Positions 1 to 13,200 of a stretch of 64,000 bases of DNA are shown in pieces. Source of the stretch: Pocillopora verrucosa (lineage: Eukaryota > Cnidaria > Anthozoa > Scleractinia > Pocilloporidae). The notes beneath the pieces were generated by a model that worked only from the letters and a program-made list of their open reading frames with translations, had not been told where the DNA came from and did not search any database. The first letter of the stretch is position 1; each line of letters begins with the position of its first letter. Location: assembly GCF_036669915.1 (NCBI RefSeq), contig NC_089320.1, positions 10,766,233 to 10,830,232 on the forward strand, in the 5' to 3' direction. A program made the position numbers and the translations under genes.

Positions 1-149
1 TAACCAAAGTTATTTACAATAGTCCTGCGGATTACTTTTGTTATCTATAATTTTTCCTAAGTGCGTATTCCCCTCGTAACTGTGTAATCCTTTTCAGCAC
101 TTGTAAGTGAAAATTTTTGTGCATGATTTGTTATCCTTTCTTATTGCAG

Positions 150-2080
150 AACTAAAACAGCATTGATTGTGAAAAACCTGATCACTCTTACTCAAGGTGC
201 TTCAATGGGTGATCTGACTTCTCTTGAGGAGCTGGTAGGTTTAGTCACCATTACTTCTGTACAAGTTTGAGATGGCATCACCTCGATTTCCTGATTCATT
301 TGCAAATTTGCAATGTTCGCTGAAAAATCATTGAGGTAGCTTTCAAATATTTCAAATCTCTTTCTCATAGATGAGTGAGTTGATGAAAGGAAAACTTATT
401 CCTGTTGCCGTAATAAAATTACTGTGGGAGAAATTCACCATGAAGGTAAAAATGCAAAAGTTTGCATAAAACCTTTATTCAGTGTCTTGTGTTAGGGTGG
501 TATGCGTTGTTTTCACACGTTGTATTTGTTAAACTAGTCAGAACCCTTCAATTACCATTTTTTGATCGCGAGGTACGAAGGTTCTTTCAGCTTAAAGACA
601 TTTGTTGTCTTAGATCGCAGCTAAGACTCAAAGTAACAGTGCCCCATGCTGATCTGAAATTGTTCTGACAAATATTTTTATTTTGAAGTTTCGTGGAAGG
701 CTAAAACTAGGACTTCAGAGGGGTTACAGAGGGTTATCCCGATAGCATAATCATTAAAAATTAGATTTGAATTACATCCGTGTAAAGATTATGATGTATA
801 TCGTTTTCCTTATGCAGAGGGGCTTTTGCTTCTGTACAATAAGCAATCTGGTGATCTCATTTTCAGGATCCACAGACCACTCAAGAGGAAAGTAGAATGG
901 CGTTAGTTCTTTTGGGAATGTTGGCAGGGTAAGATCTTATTGGTTCTGCGTCATACACTCGATTGCGAAAACGTCGACACCTAGAGGCGTTTGCAATAAG
1001 CTATGAGACCCTACGGCATTATGGGCAAGCTGCACATGGCCTCCATTTGTTGCTTTTTGTGAATGAAGGAAGCTATCCAAGTTTTCCAAAATATTTTCCA
1101 TGAATAACGAGAAAAAATGAATCACTAGTTATGTTTCCTTGCAAGCATTTTCCATGAAGCCGTTGGGTCTCATCGTTCATGAATCATTCTTTTAGGGGTC
1201 AAGGTTTTCGCAATCGAACGTATGCAAAAACAATTGTTATTTTTATGATAAGTACTCTTGACAATAACAGAAGTGAAGAAGAATTTGCGATTGGTATAAA
1301 ATTTCTGATCAGTAGTTTTCTTCTGCTGTCTTTATGTTCACTTTCATGTTCTTAAATATCCTTGGTTGTGTTCTAGAGCTGAGATGGACATAGTTCGTAC
1401 TAACATTGACGTGCTGGTCTCAACGGGCCTGGGACCAAGAGCTGAAGAGGACTTTCTCTTGGCACGTGACACCTGCGTGGCTTTATTAAAACTTGGCCAA
1501 ACCCATAAGGTATGCGAGTTACTCTTACCAACTGAGTTGGATGCTGATAATGTTTGGAGCAGATGCTAATTTTAGTTTCACACTACTTTCTCAACTGCGA
1601 AACATCGCTTTTTCATGATTCCCTATTTTGTATTTTTCTTGTCGTCCTCTGGGGTTTTGTCTCTTTTTTTCTTTTGGGGGGTGGGGAGGGGGACATCTGG
1701 TGGATCTTCATCTCGATCTTTTGATATTTGCAAAATAATTTAATGGTAAGAAAAGGGTTTCTATGTACTTTTATTGATGTTTTACTTATAATTCGTATAC
1801 GTGGTTAAATTTTGTTTCTTTGTCTGTTTTTCATGTAGAAACCCGGCTGCAGTGCAACAGAACCATTCCGACTTCCTCCCAAGCACACGATATTTGAACG
1901 GCTCACAGAAATACTAGTATCAGGTTTGTACGAAGGTAGATGACGGCTGATGGGGATACAGACATTTCCTTTGTAACTTCATTTAAAAAATAGAGGGGAA
2001 CGGTAATTTTTTACCAACCAACTGGTAGTTTGGTTAATGATACATTTTTCTTCTACAATATTTTTAAAATTAATATTATT

Positions 2081-2149
<69 letters not shown>

Positions 2150-2153
2150 GCTA

Positions 2154-2190
<37 letters not shown>

Positions 2191-2214
2191 AATAGTCTTT
2201 TTTATGAGTATTAA

Positions 2215-2260
<46 letters not shown>

Positions 2261-5200
2261 GTTATTAGGCAGTTTGGTTGTTTTTACTTTGAGCCCCCAT
2301 TGGCTCTTAATGGTATTTTCCTTTTCATCGGATTCGACACTTAATCGAAAGGTAACTAACTTTTGTTCAAAGGTTGCCCACAACTCTTTTTTGCTCATGA
2401 GTTTATGTGAACATTTCTAGGTGTTTGCAAGCTTGATCAACTGGTTTGGACTCCGTTAATGGAAAAAGCAATAACTGTGATTTATGTCCTTGCTGAACAT
2501 CCTGAAACAATCGCAGAGAATGTTATCAAGAAAATAGCAGCTTGTTTACTGGATAAAACTACACAAGATAAGGAGGAACCACGGAACAATCAGAACGGTA
2601 AATACGTTGTGTGATGTTTTAAGACTTGCGCTCGACAAACAATTACACAACTGTAAAATTGCCGAGCGATTTCAATAAAAGTCAGTCAGCAGCGGTCCGC
2701 CGCTGCCTCTAAGACCCATCACCGCTGTCTGTTTAGCCTGCTCGCAGGCTCTCGTGTTTGGGTTTCACCTTACGGCCCAGCTGCCTATTACACCATTGGC
2801 AGCCGCTTATGGAAAAAGGTTATTGAAACCCCTGATGACCTGTCATTAACTGTGTGAAATCTCAAGATACATAGAGCTTTGCTTAATAAGAACATTGGTC
2901 AACTATTGCTTTCCCTTCCACTGTTTTATTGGCGATGCTGTTGGCTGAAATTTATACGTAAATCCGTTATTACTCCGCGTAGCTTAAAGTTATCGTGAAC
3001 TGGAATATGAGTAAATAGCAAATTTATGATAAACTACCTTAGTTACTCATTATCACTTAAAAGAGCAAGTTTCAATCAGTGTCAAAAATAATCCTGGGTC
3101 CCTTTGTTTTTGCTTTAGTTTTCTCTGCGATTGGTCCAGAAAACTCGCGCCACTTTCTTAGCCAACGTGATCCAACCTGAGTCGTGTGCTGCCTTATGAA
3201 TGACCCGATACATCAATTACAATTGAGAAAGAGGCTTCGAACCGCTTGGTTTCGAATTTATCCGTTTTAACGAGCAACTTTGTTGAGTTTGAAATGAAGT
3301 TTGTTTTATATGGTTTTTCAGATTCTGTAGAAAGCAACCCTGATACAGACAGACACGCCGGAAATTCTGCAACCACGTGCCAGGCTGGTATTTTGGCGCG
3401 ATTCTTCAGCTTGTCTGGTCACGTGGCCTTGCGTCACATGGTTCATTTGGATGTGGGAGTCCTGGGGGAAATCAAACGACGACAGGTGATCGAAGAGAAT
3501 GATAAGGAGAAAGAGAAACAGGCTAAGAAGACGAGAGGAGCTGGGAGCGAGTGCACTGCTAATTCCACAAAGGTAAGGTGCAAAGTGGGTTGGACAGATA
3601 GGAATGGTAGTAGAGCATTACTGGGAAGTCCCTAGCAGAACAGTTGTTAGAACTGTTATTAACAATTTAATTGCAACAATGTGACAGTTTTAGTTGCCCT
3701 TCAAGGTTAAGATGGCACTGACCCGTGAGTCAAACTTCTTAGGCAAATGCAGGACCTTTTGATGGGCAGAAATGTTTAACAAGCTCTGGTTGAGCTGAAT
3801 ATATCTATTTACATACATTAACATGTTTTATTTGAATCCCTTAAGGATCCAGGTGCGTCAGAGACGATCGAGGAGGAACTGGGGCTGACTGGGGCCACAG
3901 CCGATGACGTGGAGACGGAATATGTGAGAAAAATCTGTGAACACGAGATTGTTACCGGTATGACGTACACATATTTGGACAAGTTGTGCGGTTTAATTTA
4001 CATTGTTATACCAACCAGTCTGATGAGTTTGATCTTTATCAGTATCTAAGCAACTGCGCACTCACTTTTCACAAACCCAGCATTAACAGTTATCAATAAA
4101 GGGGGTAAGTTTCTAAAGAAACTGTAGTGTGGCGTTGGTGGGAGAGTATAACAGGGTATTTTGGTCTTATCAACTGAGTTGATAAAGTAAATTTGTCTCC
4201 GTTTTGAGTCTCAAAGCTGACGTTTCGAGTGTTAGTCCTTCGTCAGAGCGATGACGAAGGACTAACGCTTGAAACGTTATCTTTAAAACTCAAAACGGAA
4301 GCCAATTTATTATTCATCAGTTAGGTTAGGAGAGGAGTATGTGCGCAGTTGCTCATGTACTGACATTGATCCAGATCGTTTGCTGTTTTGTTTATGATTT
4401 CCTTGCGTCGTTTTAGTAATGTTCTCAAAACGTGCTCATGTTGTGTTCACAACAAAACCGGGGGAAGAGGTTGTTTGCAACCGATTCAAATAATGCTCGT
4501 GATAAAATGGAGAGTTTGATTCGTTTTATTTTGTAGCGCTATGTTTTATAGAGAGAAAGAGAGAGTGATTATATTTTTTATTAGCATAATTTAATTCGTA
4601 GTTCAGTTGATAACATCACTTATTTACACAAACCGATTATTTTAACCAAGCTAAAACAGTTTCTTATATGTATAGGTAGCTGTAAACAAATTAGAGGTGG
4701 TAGCTCTCTAATCCACTAGGAACTTTTAAATATTACTGTAGTTCCCACAGCGGGCTTACTAAATGTTGTTCAATGAGCATATTTTCTTTATAACTTTGGA
4801 TTCTTCAGGTGGTACGCTACTGGCCACCTTGCGCCCACTGTTAGTGCATGTCTGCAGTAATCCTGTAAAGTTCAGTGATACAAACTTGCGAGCCGCTGCG
4901 TCATTAGCTCTTGCTAAATTCATGTTGGTCAGGTAAGTTCATGGCTAAACTCTAATCAATCATATCCCGTAGTTCTACGCCAAATTTGTTCCCCCCCTCC
5001 CCCCGAAAACAAACATCCATTTGTTCCTTCGTAAGTAAAACAAGGCGGTCATGTCGACAGATAGTTTCGCAACGCAGTGTGCTATACTTCCTAATTTTCA
5101 GTTCTTTTAAGTCTTTCAAAACAAGAGAAAATAAAAGCCAGTAAGTTTCATTTCTAAAAACTGTTTTACCAGTTCTTGATTTATCAGATATGAAATTGGG

Positions 5201-8200
5201 AAAAAATACTGGTCGCCAAAGGAAAAGTTGAAAAGTGACATGTTTGAATCGCTTCTTATTCATATAGATTTTTGCAAAACTGTCTCTGTGAGGATAAATA
5301 TTCATCATAATTAACAGCACAGTAGGTCTGCCAGCTTGGATTCTCTGTACATTGCTGTGGAAGCGTACTTTGTCTTGCATTAGCTGTATGTTGCAGCCAC
5401 GAGGTTTCATTTTTCCAAACTATCAACTAATTTTTATGTTTTTACTTGTTTCAGCTCTGAGTTTTGCGAAGAGCATCTCCAACTTCTGTTCACGATTCTA
5501 GAAAAGGTAATTTTGCTTTGTTTAGTACGTCATGTACATACTCATATCTTGCAGTAAACAATTGACGAGGTGACTAACAGCTTTGGTAAAACTGCTGAAT
5601 CAAAGCAAAAAAATTCATTTTTTTCTAAACCTGTTTAAGAACCTGTTTTCTTTTGTGTGCCTTTTAGGCTCCACAAGCCACTATCAGAGCAAACACCATA
5701 GTTGCCGTTGGTGACCTGACGTTTAGGTTTCCTAACCTGATTGAGCCATGGACACCTCATCTATACGCCAGGTGACGAAACCATTCATGTTACTAACCCT
5801 TTACACACTAACCTCAGTATGCATGTTCTCCATGCCGTTCTGTATACGTTTCCAAGGGTGCGGACAAGGAGAATTTGTTTAATAATCAAGAGCTACTTTA
5901 GCTTGCGATCTTGCAAGTCACTCTCAGGGGTTTAAGGGTAGAAACTTCACCTGAATGACATGCATTTCCTAAAAAGCAATTTTAATAGCGTTTAGTAGTC
6001 ACCCACTTTTCTATCTGAAAAATTTCACGAATACTTTACGATTATCGAAGTGAAGACTGCAAAATATCGATGAAAAACTGTTGAAACGGTTAAGAAACCA
6101 ACCATTATTCGGTTGCCTTTCCCGTGCCATTAAGGGGGGAAAATTCATTCGAGCCTTAAGAAGCCAACCGTGACAACTTTTTTTTCGGCACATTGTAGAT
6201 TGCGCGATGAGTCTAGCCACGTGCGTAAGAACACGCTGATGGTGCTCACGCATCTAATTCTGAATGACATGGTCAAGGTCAAAGGTCAGATCAGTGAGAT
6301 GGCCACTTGTTTAGAGGACAAAGACGGTAGAATATCCGATCTGGCCAAACTGTTCTTTTTGGAATTGTCCAAAAAGGTAAGATATTTTCAATTTGAGGTT
6401 ACTCCTATTTAACTTTAAGCTCTACTTGCCCCAATACAAGCAATAGCGTTATACATACTAATCTGACAATCAACTTTGAAAGCTTTAGAACTCAAGACTA
6501 GCCCGAGCAGCCATTTATCATTTCCTTTACTTAAAATCACTGAGTTGAGACATGGCACACAAATATCATGAATGAGATCGTGATACCCGCTAATTTCACC
6601 ACATCTCTCACTCATGAAGTGACTTTAAGATGCACACGCTTCCATTTCACACTTATAAGCTAATACGCAGCAAGTATTTCTCACAGTATAACCACAGGGT
6701 TTGTAAGGGTTCTGGAAAATCTGGAAAGGCCTGGAGTTTTATCCTGACATTTTCCAGGACTGGAAATACCTGGGAAACGACCACAGGTCCTGGAAAGTCC
6801 TGGAAATCTGCGCCATTCAAGAAATACAGAGAAAGATGTTTTTCGTCTTGTCACGAGCGTGGGACAAAGTGAAAATTTCTGAGTCCCCGTGAGGAATCGA
6901 ATAGGGGGGCTCAGAAATGTTTTCTTTGTCCCACGCTCGTGACAAGACGAAAAGCATCTTTCTCTATTTCTTTACGGCGCTCAAAACTTCCCATCTCTCA
7001 TATTCTATTTTCAAGCAATGCAGCTTTCAGAATTTGTTAGAAATGTGTGTAGACCGTAAGGAGAACTGATTTTGAAATCTTGGGAATGAAAGGGTTTAAG
7101 GTGAAATTAGGAGTCCCGGAAAAATCGATCGAGATCCTGGAAAGGTCCTTTAAATTTTGTTTTTGAAAAAAGGTACGAAACCTGTAATCAGGCTAATGTT
7201 CACTTTAGGGAAACGCTATCTACAATATTCTACCAGACGTGATTAGTCGTTTATCAGACCCCGACTGTGGTACTGAAGAGGAACCCTTCAGAAACATCAT
7301 GAGGTATGAAGATTTACAGGATGAATTTGTATAATAATTTGCTTCGCGGCCGTAATAATCGTAATTGCATATTGAAATATAAATCATAAGATAGATCAGA
7401 CCATCTTCGCTCCTACCGGGGAACCTTGGGCGTCGAACGTGGATCTTCACCGGAAATGTTTTCGCAGTTCTTTTTACCCCTTTTTTTTTAGGTGGTGATA
7501 TTCTTGTCAAGCTCATCTTGGACAGTGCATCTCTATACCCTATTCAAACTTTTTTTTCTTTTTTTTATTGTATCACAGGTACTTGTTGTCCTTTATCCAG
7601 AAAGATCGTCAGTCTGAGAGCCTTGTGGAGAAACTGTGTCACAGATTCAGAGCAACTAAGTAAGTACGCTGTTTGCATTGCACAGAAAACTTAACAGCCA
7701 TTTGAACCAAACACGTAAGTAGTGGTGTGAAAACAAAGGCATCCCTATGAACAACTAGTAACCTTGGAAGTAAAACCAAGTTGACGTAGAAAAAGATCTT
7801 TAAAATCTTAAGAATAAACCGAAACGATCAGGGAAATGTTCTTTCACTAACCACTAAGAGAGAGAGTATGTTGCATGACGAGATCAAAAAGGTGATTGAT
7901 AGGAAACCAAATCAGATGAACCGACAAAGTCTAAACGTCCAATCATGATGTGTAATCAAACAGGGGTTACGTAGACTCGGAACCTCAGATACACCTTAGT
8001 TTATCGGATAGTTTTTAAGAACCTGTCTGTATTTTAACAACTACACTCGTAGCATTTTTCCCTGTCGTGTATCGTGCAATTCTGAGCTGTTTGGAGACAA
8101 AAACTACACCATCCTCTTTTCTTGATAGCACCTTTCCCTTTGCATCTTCTTTCCAATCAGGACCGATCGTCAGTGGCGTGACCTCGCCTTCTGTCTGTCC

Positions 8201-9532
8201 ATGCTGTCGTACAACGAACGAGGAATCCGCAAATTGCAGGAGAACTTCTCTTGCTTCCACGATAAACTGGCCGAGGAAGATGTGTACCACTCCTTCCTGA
8301 ACATTGTCGGGAAAAGCAAGAAGTTTGCCAAACCAGAAGTGAAGGTAAGAAAAGCGTCAGTACAGAGCCTCACCCCAGCTCTATTCTAATTATCTCGCAA
8401 AAAATGAATCCAAGGGAATTTTGAACGCAAAGAAGATTATGTTGTGATATTGCATCGGTTTTTCTTTTCTTCACGTTGTGATTAGTCGGGAAAAGTCGCG
8501 GAATCCTCTCACCCAAATAGTTGTAAAATTTGTGCCAGTGGGATTGCGGGTATGTAATTATGGTTTTCATTGGTTCTTTGTGGTATTTTGTTGCCGCTGA
8601 TTGGCCTTTTTTTTTGGTGTTTTGGCGAGTAATAGAAATACGCTCTTTTAAGAGGACCGTTTTTACGCCTGATGTTGATTTTCCACAACACGTCATCAAT
8701 CTCTGCAGTCATAAAATGTGTGAATTACTAGACTCTCCACTCAAAGTAAAGCAGTGTACGGTGATAGGAAGAGAGAACTCATCTTTTCAATTCCTTGTCA
8801 ACAGGCTTTAGTGGATGAATTGGAACAGCGCATTAACTTTTGTCACACAAAGGGAATGGAAGACGAGGAGGACTATGAACGAGCTTCCAAAGCCGTAGGA
8901 GCGGCAACGGGAAACAAACCTAAAAAGAGTGCAGCTACCCCTGCAGGTAAGCGTTTTTTGTTTTGTTTTGTTTTTTTTTAAATAGCTCAACTTGCTGTTA
9001 GTTTGCTGTATGTGATACACTGGTGTGAGATTCTTTCTTTTTTTTGCAATCAAAACGATCGCAAAAGGTAAGTACACAAAGAATATCTACAAATCTTTTC
9101 GCGAATTCGGAAGTATTACATAAACAAAGTTGTTATTTTTTAGCGAAGACAAGCCGAGGCCCTAAAGGTCGCACTCCAGGTACCAAAAAACGGCAACCAA
9201 AAACTGTCGACGACAGTGACGCTGAAGATCCGAGTCCCATGCCCTTCAAGACCCCTCGCAGTGTTGCTCGACCGCCGAAGGCTGGAAAAGAAAAATCTAC
9301 CAATCAGAAACGGCGAAAAATGCCTTCGTTTGAAAGCGACGAGGACGATAGCATAGAGTTATTTGACGTCGGCGAAGAGGAAGAGGATTGCCAGAGAGGA
9401 ATTGATTGGAATGACGAGGAAAATGTCAATCCAAATGTAACGAGTAAAAATAAAGCAAACGACGCCATATCGAAGAAGGGAAGAATCAACTCGCAAAGAA
9501 AATCAAACCGAAGGCGTGTTAGTAGCACGTGA
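150..9532 (+). CDS. NCAPD2: Condensin complex subunit 1 (CAP-D2), 3' part of gene, 17 exons visible
   Basis: HEAT-repeat subunit of condensin I, which compacts mitotic chromosomes with SMC2/SMC4. Exons: 150-234, 371-445, 867-928, 1377-1509, 1839-1923, 2421-2597, 3322-3572, 3846-3957, 4809-4932, 5455-5506, 5668-5771, 6199-6376, 7209-7303, 7579-7659, 8161-8344, 8805-8946, 9144-9532. All junctions are GT-AG and in phase, giving 775 codons plus TGA. Family hallmarks are GDLTSLEEL in the first exon, EEELGLTGATADD (3846 exon), RFPNLIEPWTPHLYARLRD across 5771/6199, DMVKVKGQISEMA (6199 exon) and ERGIRKLQENFSCFHDKL (8161 exon). The tail from 9144 is hydrophilic, with basic runs, an acidic block and a TPR Cdk-type site (FKTPRS), as in animal CAP-D2 tails. 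The N-terminal half lies before the window. Confidence 0.95.
2079..2264. repeat. (AAT/ATT)n microsatellite in an NCAPD2 intron
   Basis: Nearly uninterrupted TAA then ATT trinucleotide runs, switching strand sense near 2113, so the stretch can fold back on itself. It produces long Asn or Ile runs in translation that are not genes. Confidence 0.95.
4095..4325. mobile_element. Penelope-like terminal repeat, inverted (solo) copy
   Basis: Begins with GGGTAAGTTTCTAAAGAAAC (about 4095) and includes CAACTGAGTTGATAAAG and a CTGACGA...GAAACGTC motif on the minus strand at 4219-4246. A diverged inverted copy of that motif follows at 4252-4278, making a hairpin. The same sequences recur at 31360-31500 and 53510-53715 and beside the Penelope relic at 22750-22840, so this is a solo end of that element inside an NCAPD2 intron. 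Confidence 0.6.
5790..5940 (+). repeat. Dispersed hairpin repeat (AACCCTTT-bounded)
   Basis: Runs from ACTAACCCTTTACACACTAA to a complementary GGGGTTTAAGGG end. The interior, with AAGGAGAATTTGTTTAATAA and CAAGAGCT, matches copies at 54873-55085, 57644-57806 and, inverted, 62160-62312. It is MITE-like and lies in an NCAPD2 intron. Confidence 0.55.
6693..7187. repeat. Nested repeat: CCTGGAAA-rich element enclosing a 64-bp-arm hairpin
   Basis: Degenerate CCTGGAAA motifs recur at 6715-6810 and 7115-7150, and the outer ends are loosely inverted (CACAGGGTTTGTA and ACGAAACCTGTAA). Inside is a near-perfect inverted repeat, arms 6819-6882 and 6909-6972, containing TTTGTCCCACGCTCGTGACA. That arm recurs at 54493-54535. 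Two MITE-type elements, one inside the other, in an NCAPD2 intron. Confidence 0.55.
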
Positions 9533-9754
9533 CAAGCTTACTTGTCAAACCGGCTGTAAATACGTATGGTTTATCTTATTATTCTTGAGTGATTTCAATA
9601 GCCCGAAATGTAAATTAAGGGACTGTTTTAACTTACTGTGTGAATCAGTTTTAGCAGCATCGAACTCGTAGCTTTATGGTATTGTTTTGGGGGAAAATCA
9701 ACTCAGAATACAATGAATCTTTTATCGACAAGGGGCTCTGTGATAACTAAGAGA

Positions 9755-9946
9755 AATAAAGATATTTTAAACTTATGAAAAGGAGCTTGTTCATCGTTTT
9801 TTAGAGAATATAGAGTTGTTGGTGTAAGTTTGATTTCGTGTTACTCATTTTTTAGTGAATTATACTTAAAAGTTTCGTGAGACTTTTAATTTCCATTATA
9901 CGTTAAAGCCTGTACATAAACATTTTTTCTAATTTCTAGCAATAAA
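9755..9946 (+). promoter_or_regulatory. Candidate polyadenylation signals of NCAPD2
   Basis: Two AATAAA hexamers, at 9755-9760 and 9941-9946, lie 220 and 410 bp after the NCAPD2 stop codon and before the convergent transporter gene. Which one is used cannot be told from sequence. Confidence 0.5.
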
Positions 9947-10211
9947 AGACTTAAGTATATTATGTCTGTTATTTCTTATGTCATTATTTTGCTGAGGTCA
10001 GCTCATTTATGCTTTTTCACCTAAAGCAGAGGAAAAGTGTCTTTAAGCCTGTTTAAGGCGCAGCATAGAAACTTAAGCATTGTCACGATCTGGTTGTAAC
10101 TTTCGTTTGAAGTCCTCAATCAATGAGTTACACAGGCAGGTCCCATGGATCTTTATTCTGCGTCATCATCAGTACGAGTCTAAAATCTGACTATTATGGG
10201 CTCTGTTAACT

Positions 10212-13200
10212 CTAAATTGTCAGTTGTACGAATGATAAGGCAATACCAACATTTGCCCCTAGTACTTCTGCAATCCAGAGTAACTGCGACACTATGGGGC
10301 ATGTGTCGTTTCGCTGTACCCTGATCAGTGACTGACAACTTGATGCCATGGTAACGGACAGAAAACTATTTGTGAAAGCTAACAGGAAGAAGAAGCCTAT
10401 CATGAACAAATTGTTATAGACTAAGAAAGGAGAACGAGTGAAAATCACGGCACAGATGATAAAACCAAGGCGAAGAACTGACGCTGATAAATATAGGAAC
10501 ATCTTAACGTCGTTGTCGAGTTTTAGCTGTACATTGTAGCAGAGACGAGATAGAACTTCTCCAAAAAAATGACCAGCTCTGAAAAATGCGATCAAAACTG
10601 TAGCCAGATAGACTCTCCAGAAAGGTTCAGTGTTTGATTGTGGACTTTCGAAGGTCGCTTCATGAATAGACGGTGCTAAAGACAGCACAAAGTAACTTGT
10701 AAATGAGAGCGTAAACTCCACAAGTAAATACCACTTTACTGTGTGGTACCGTCTTTTAGCTGTTTCTGGGACAGATCCTAATGTTATATTCTTAGGACTG
10801 TGAGCAATGCAGTCACGAGCCGCAAATAGTTCATATATCCCACTTTTACGTAGCTTTAAGAATGATACCAGTCCTGTTATGATTCCAAGGAACACGACAC
10901 CAAACAACGCGTAAAGACAAAGTGTGGTTGAGTCAGTCAGCTTTGGTTCGGTGAAGTTTATTCCAAGGTAAAGACACAGTATTAGTTGAACCACTGCTGG
11001 TAATAAAGAACCAAGACCTGGAAAAGGAAATCAAAGTTAAGAATATAGGCGATCCTTGCAGTTATGAACACTACTGAACTAGTAGTTGAAATAAGGCCTG
11101 AAAAAAATTCAGGCCCGTACGAGATTTGAACCCATGACCTTCGCGATACCAGTGCAGCACTCTACCAACTAAGCTAACAAGCCAACTGGGTCCAAATAAA
11201 CCTTCCAAGTGGTGAGTAATATCAATAAATATAAGAAAATCATATATGTGCGCTGCAGTTGAAGAAACAAATATGATTTCGACACTCAATTGAAAGTTGC
11301 TCTATTACAGAATCAAAGCTTTGATTACATATATATTAAAATTCAGTATAGACATGCTCATAGGAAATTTAATTGCTGACATGGTGTTTTTAGTGGTTTG
11401 CTAATGCTGATGTAAATGTAGAGCAAAAATTAACTCCTCGCGAGTATGGTTGTCGGATTTGCCCAGTCTTTTTTCTATGTGTAATGAAATATTTGGCTGT
11501 CTCGAATTTTGAGCGTATTCTGCCAGCGCGGTTGAAAAGAAATTTAACAAACCTTACTCAAAGATCAGTCAGTTCGGCCAGTACCGGTGTTTTCGCATCT
11601 CGCTTAAAACGAAGGAATTCTTTTTTTAAGGACAGGAAGATCTTACAGACGATTCTGATGACCGGCAAGCACTTAAAATTCCACCTCCATAGTCTCTATA
11701 CTGTAGTTCAAGTTATTCTCCCATTTCAAATTTGCCACCTACCTTCACCATAGCGAACCAGCAAGCTGCTTTTCCCGCCAGGAAACAACACAACCATACG
11801 ATTGACTAATGATTGGCTGAGACCTGCACAGAGACCATTGATTGTTATTACACCATATATAACAAAGATTGACAGCGAAATCCCAGCTGCCGTAAGAGAC
11901 GGGAGTACGGCCACAGAGGCAGCCATCAAAACGAGGCAGATGGGAACAGTCGGGATGAATGGTACCCAGTGTTTCTTACCGCACAGTGTAAACAAAATGG
12001 AGGCTAGAAACGGAATGTGAAGACAAATTCCTGAAGAAATAAAAAGCAAAACAATTTACTCACTGTAGTGAAAAATTCCCAAGTCCTTACGTGGTTGATT
12101 ACGTAAAAATGCGAAAAAGGAAATGGTTCACGCAACAAATAGTCGTATATTTCAGAGGTACTTGTCGTTTGTGGCTTTTTTTCCTAAATAAAAAAAATAA
12201 AATTGTCTTTATTAGCGCCCAGGAATTGATTTTAGAATCGCCTCTCAAACACCTCAATGATAATTACTTATTTTTGCAATTCTCTGTTTCTTTTTCCTGT
12301 TGATTTGCTTTCGTCTTCTCTGGTGAGAAATCTAAAACAGATGAAACTGTTTGTAACTTGTTAGGTGTTATGTATGGCTATTTAATTCAAGGATCCATAC
12401 TTATACCTCAATATAATTCGTGGTTTGTTTGTTTGAAAAAAATATTGTTTCTGCTTCGACAATATGATAATATTCTTCCGTTTTTGAGTACATATTATTG
12501 TCACATTTCTAAAAGTTATGCTGAAGTTTAGCGTCAATTCTTTGTTTCCTTTTCTACGTTTTGTTTACTTTAAGCTGCCAATAAAAGGGAGTGAATGAAA
12601 TTGATCTTTAAATGCTAATTTCGCTCACTAGAACCGAATTATCGACTAACAACTTATGAAAAATGTTAGTGAATTGCAAAAACGTCAGAACTGTCCTTCA
12701 ACCTTGTCGCATAAACGTCACTGATATTTTGTCTCAGCTTGAGTTATATTACGGCGTACGTTTCAGAAAAAAAGGGTTTGCTAAACAAAAGCCTCATAGC
12801 GTGAACAGTGTTAAAAAGCTTACGTTAAATTACTCAATGAGAAACCCTTAAACAGGAATTAAGAAAATCCCGTAAAGACGACATCTACATAATGATAATT
12901 TGATCACGATATTAGTGTGTTTGACGCCTATAGGGCTAGCAGATGTGATGTGTGAATTGCCTCGCACATCTGAAACTGCTGTTGTCACATAAACAAAGCA
13001 TTTGTGGGTTATTTATAGAAATACAAAGACTTCAGCGAGGCCCATTTCAATCAACTTTCGTAATATCAAATCGTCTGAACTTGTACAGTTTATTTTAAAA
13101 GGTGAATGAGCCTAAAGACAAATTTTTCTAATTTGGAGAAAATTCAAACAGCGTGTGTTTGGTAAATTCCCACAAGCGGAATCGGGCAGATTTCCTGCTG

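Noticed and set aside
1979..2398. Poly-Asn / poly-Ile ORFs
   Set aside because: Products of the ATT/AAT microsatellite inside an NCAPD2 intron.
4952..5410. 152-codon ORF on the minus strand
   Set aside because: Lies in an NCAPD2 intron, begins without a convincing start, and shows no family similarity or splice sites.
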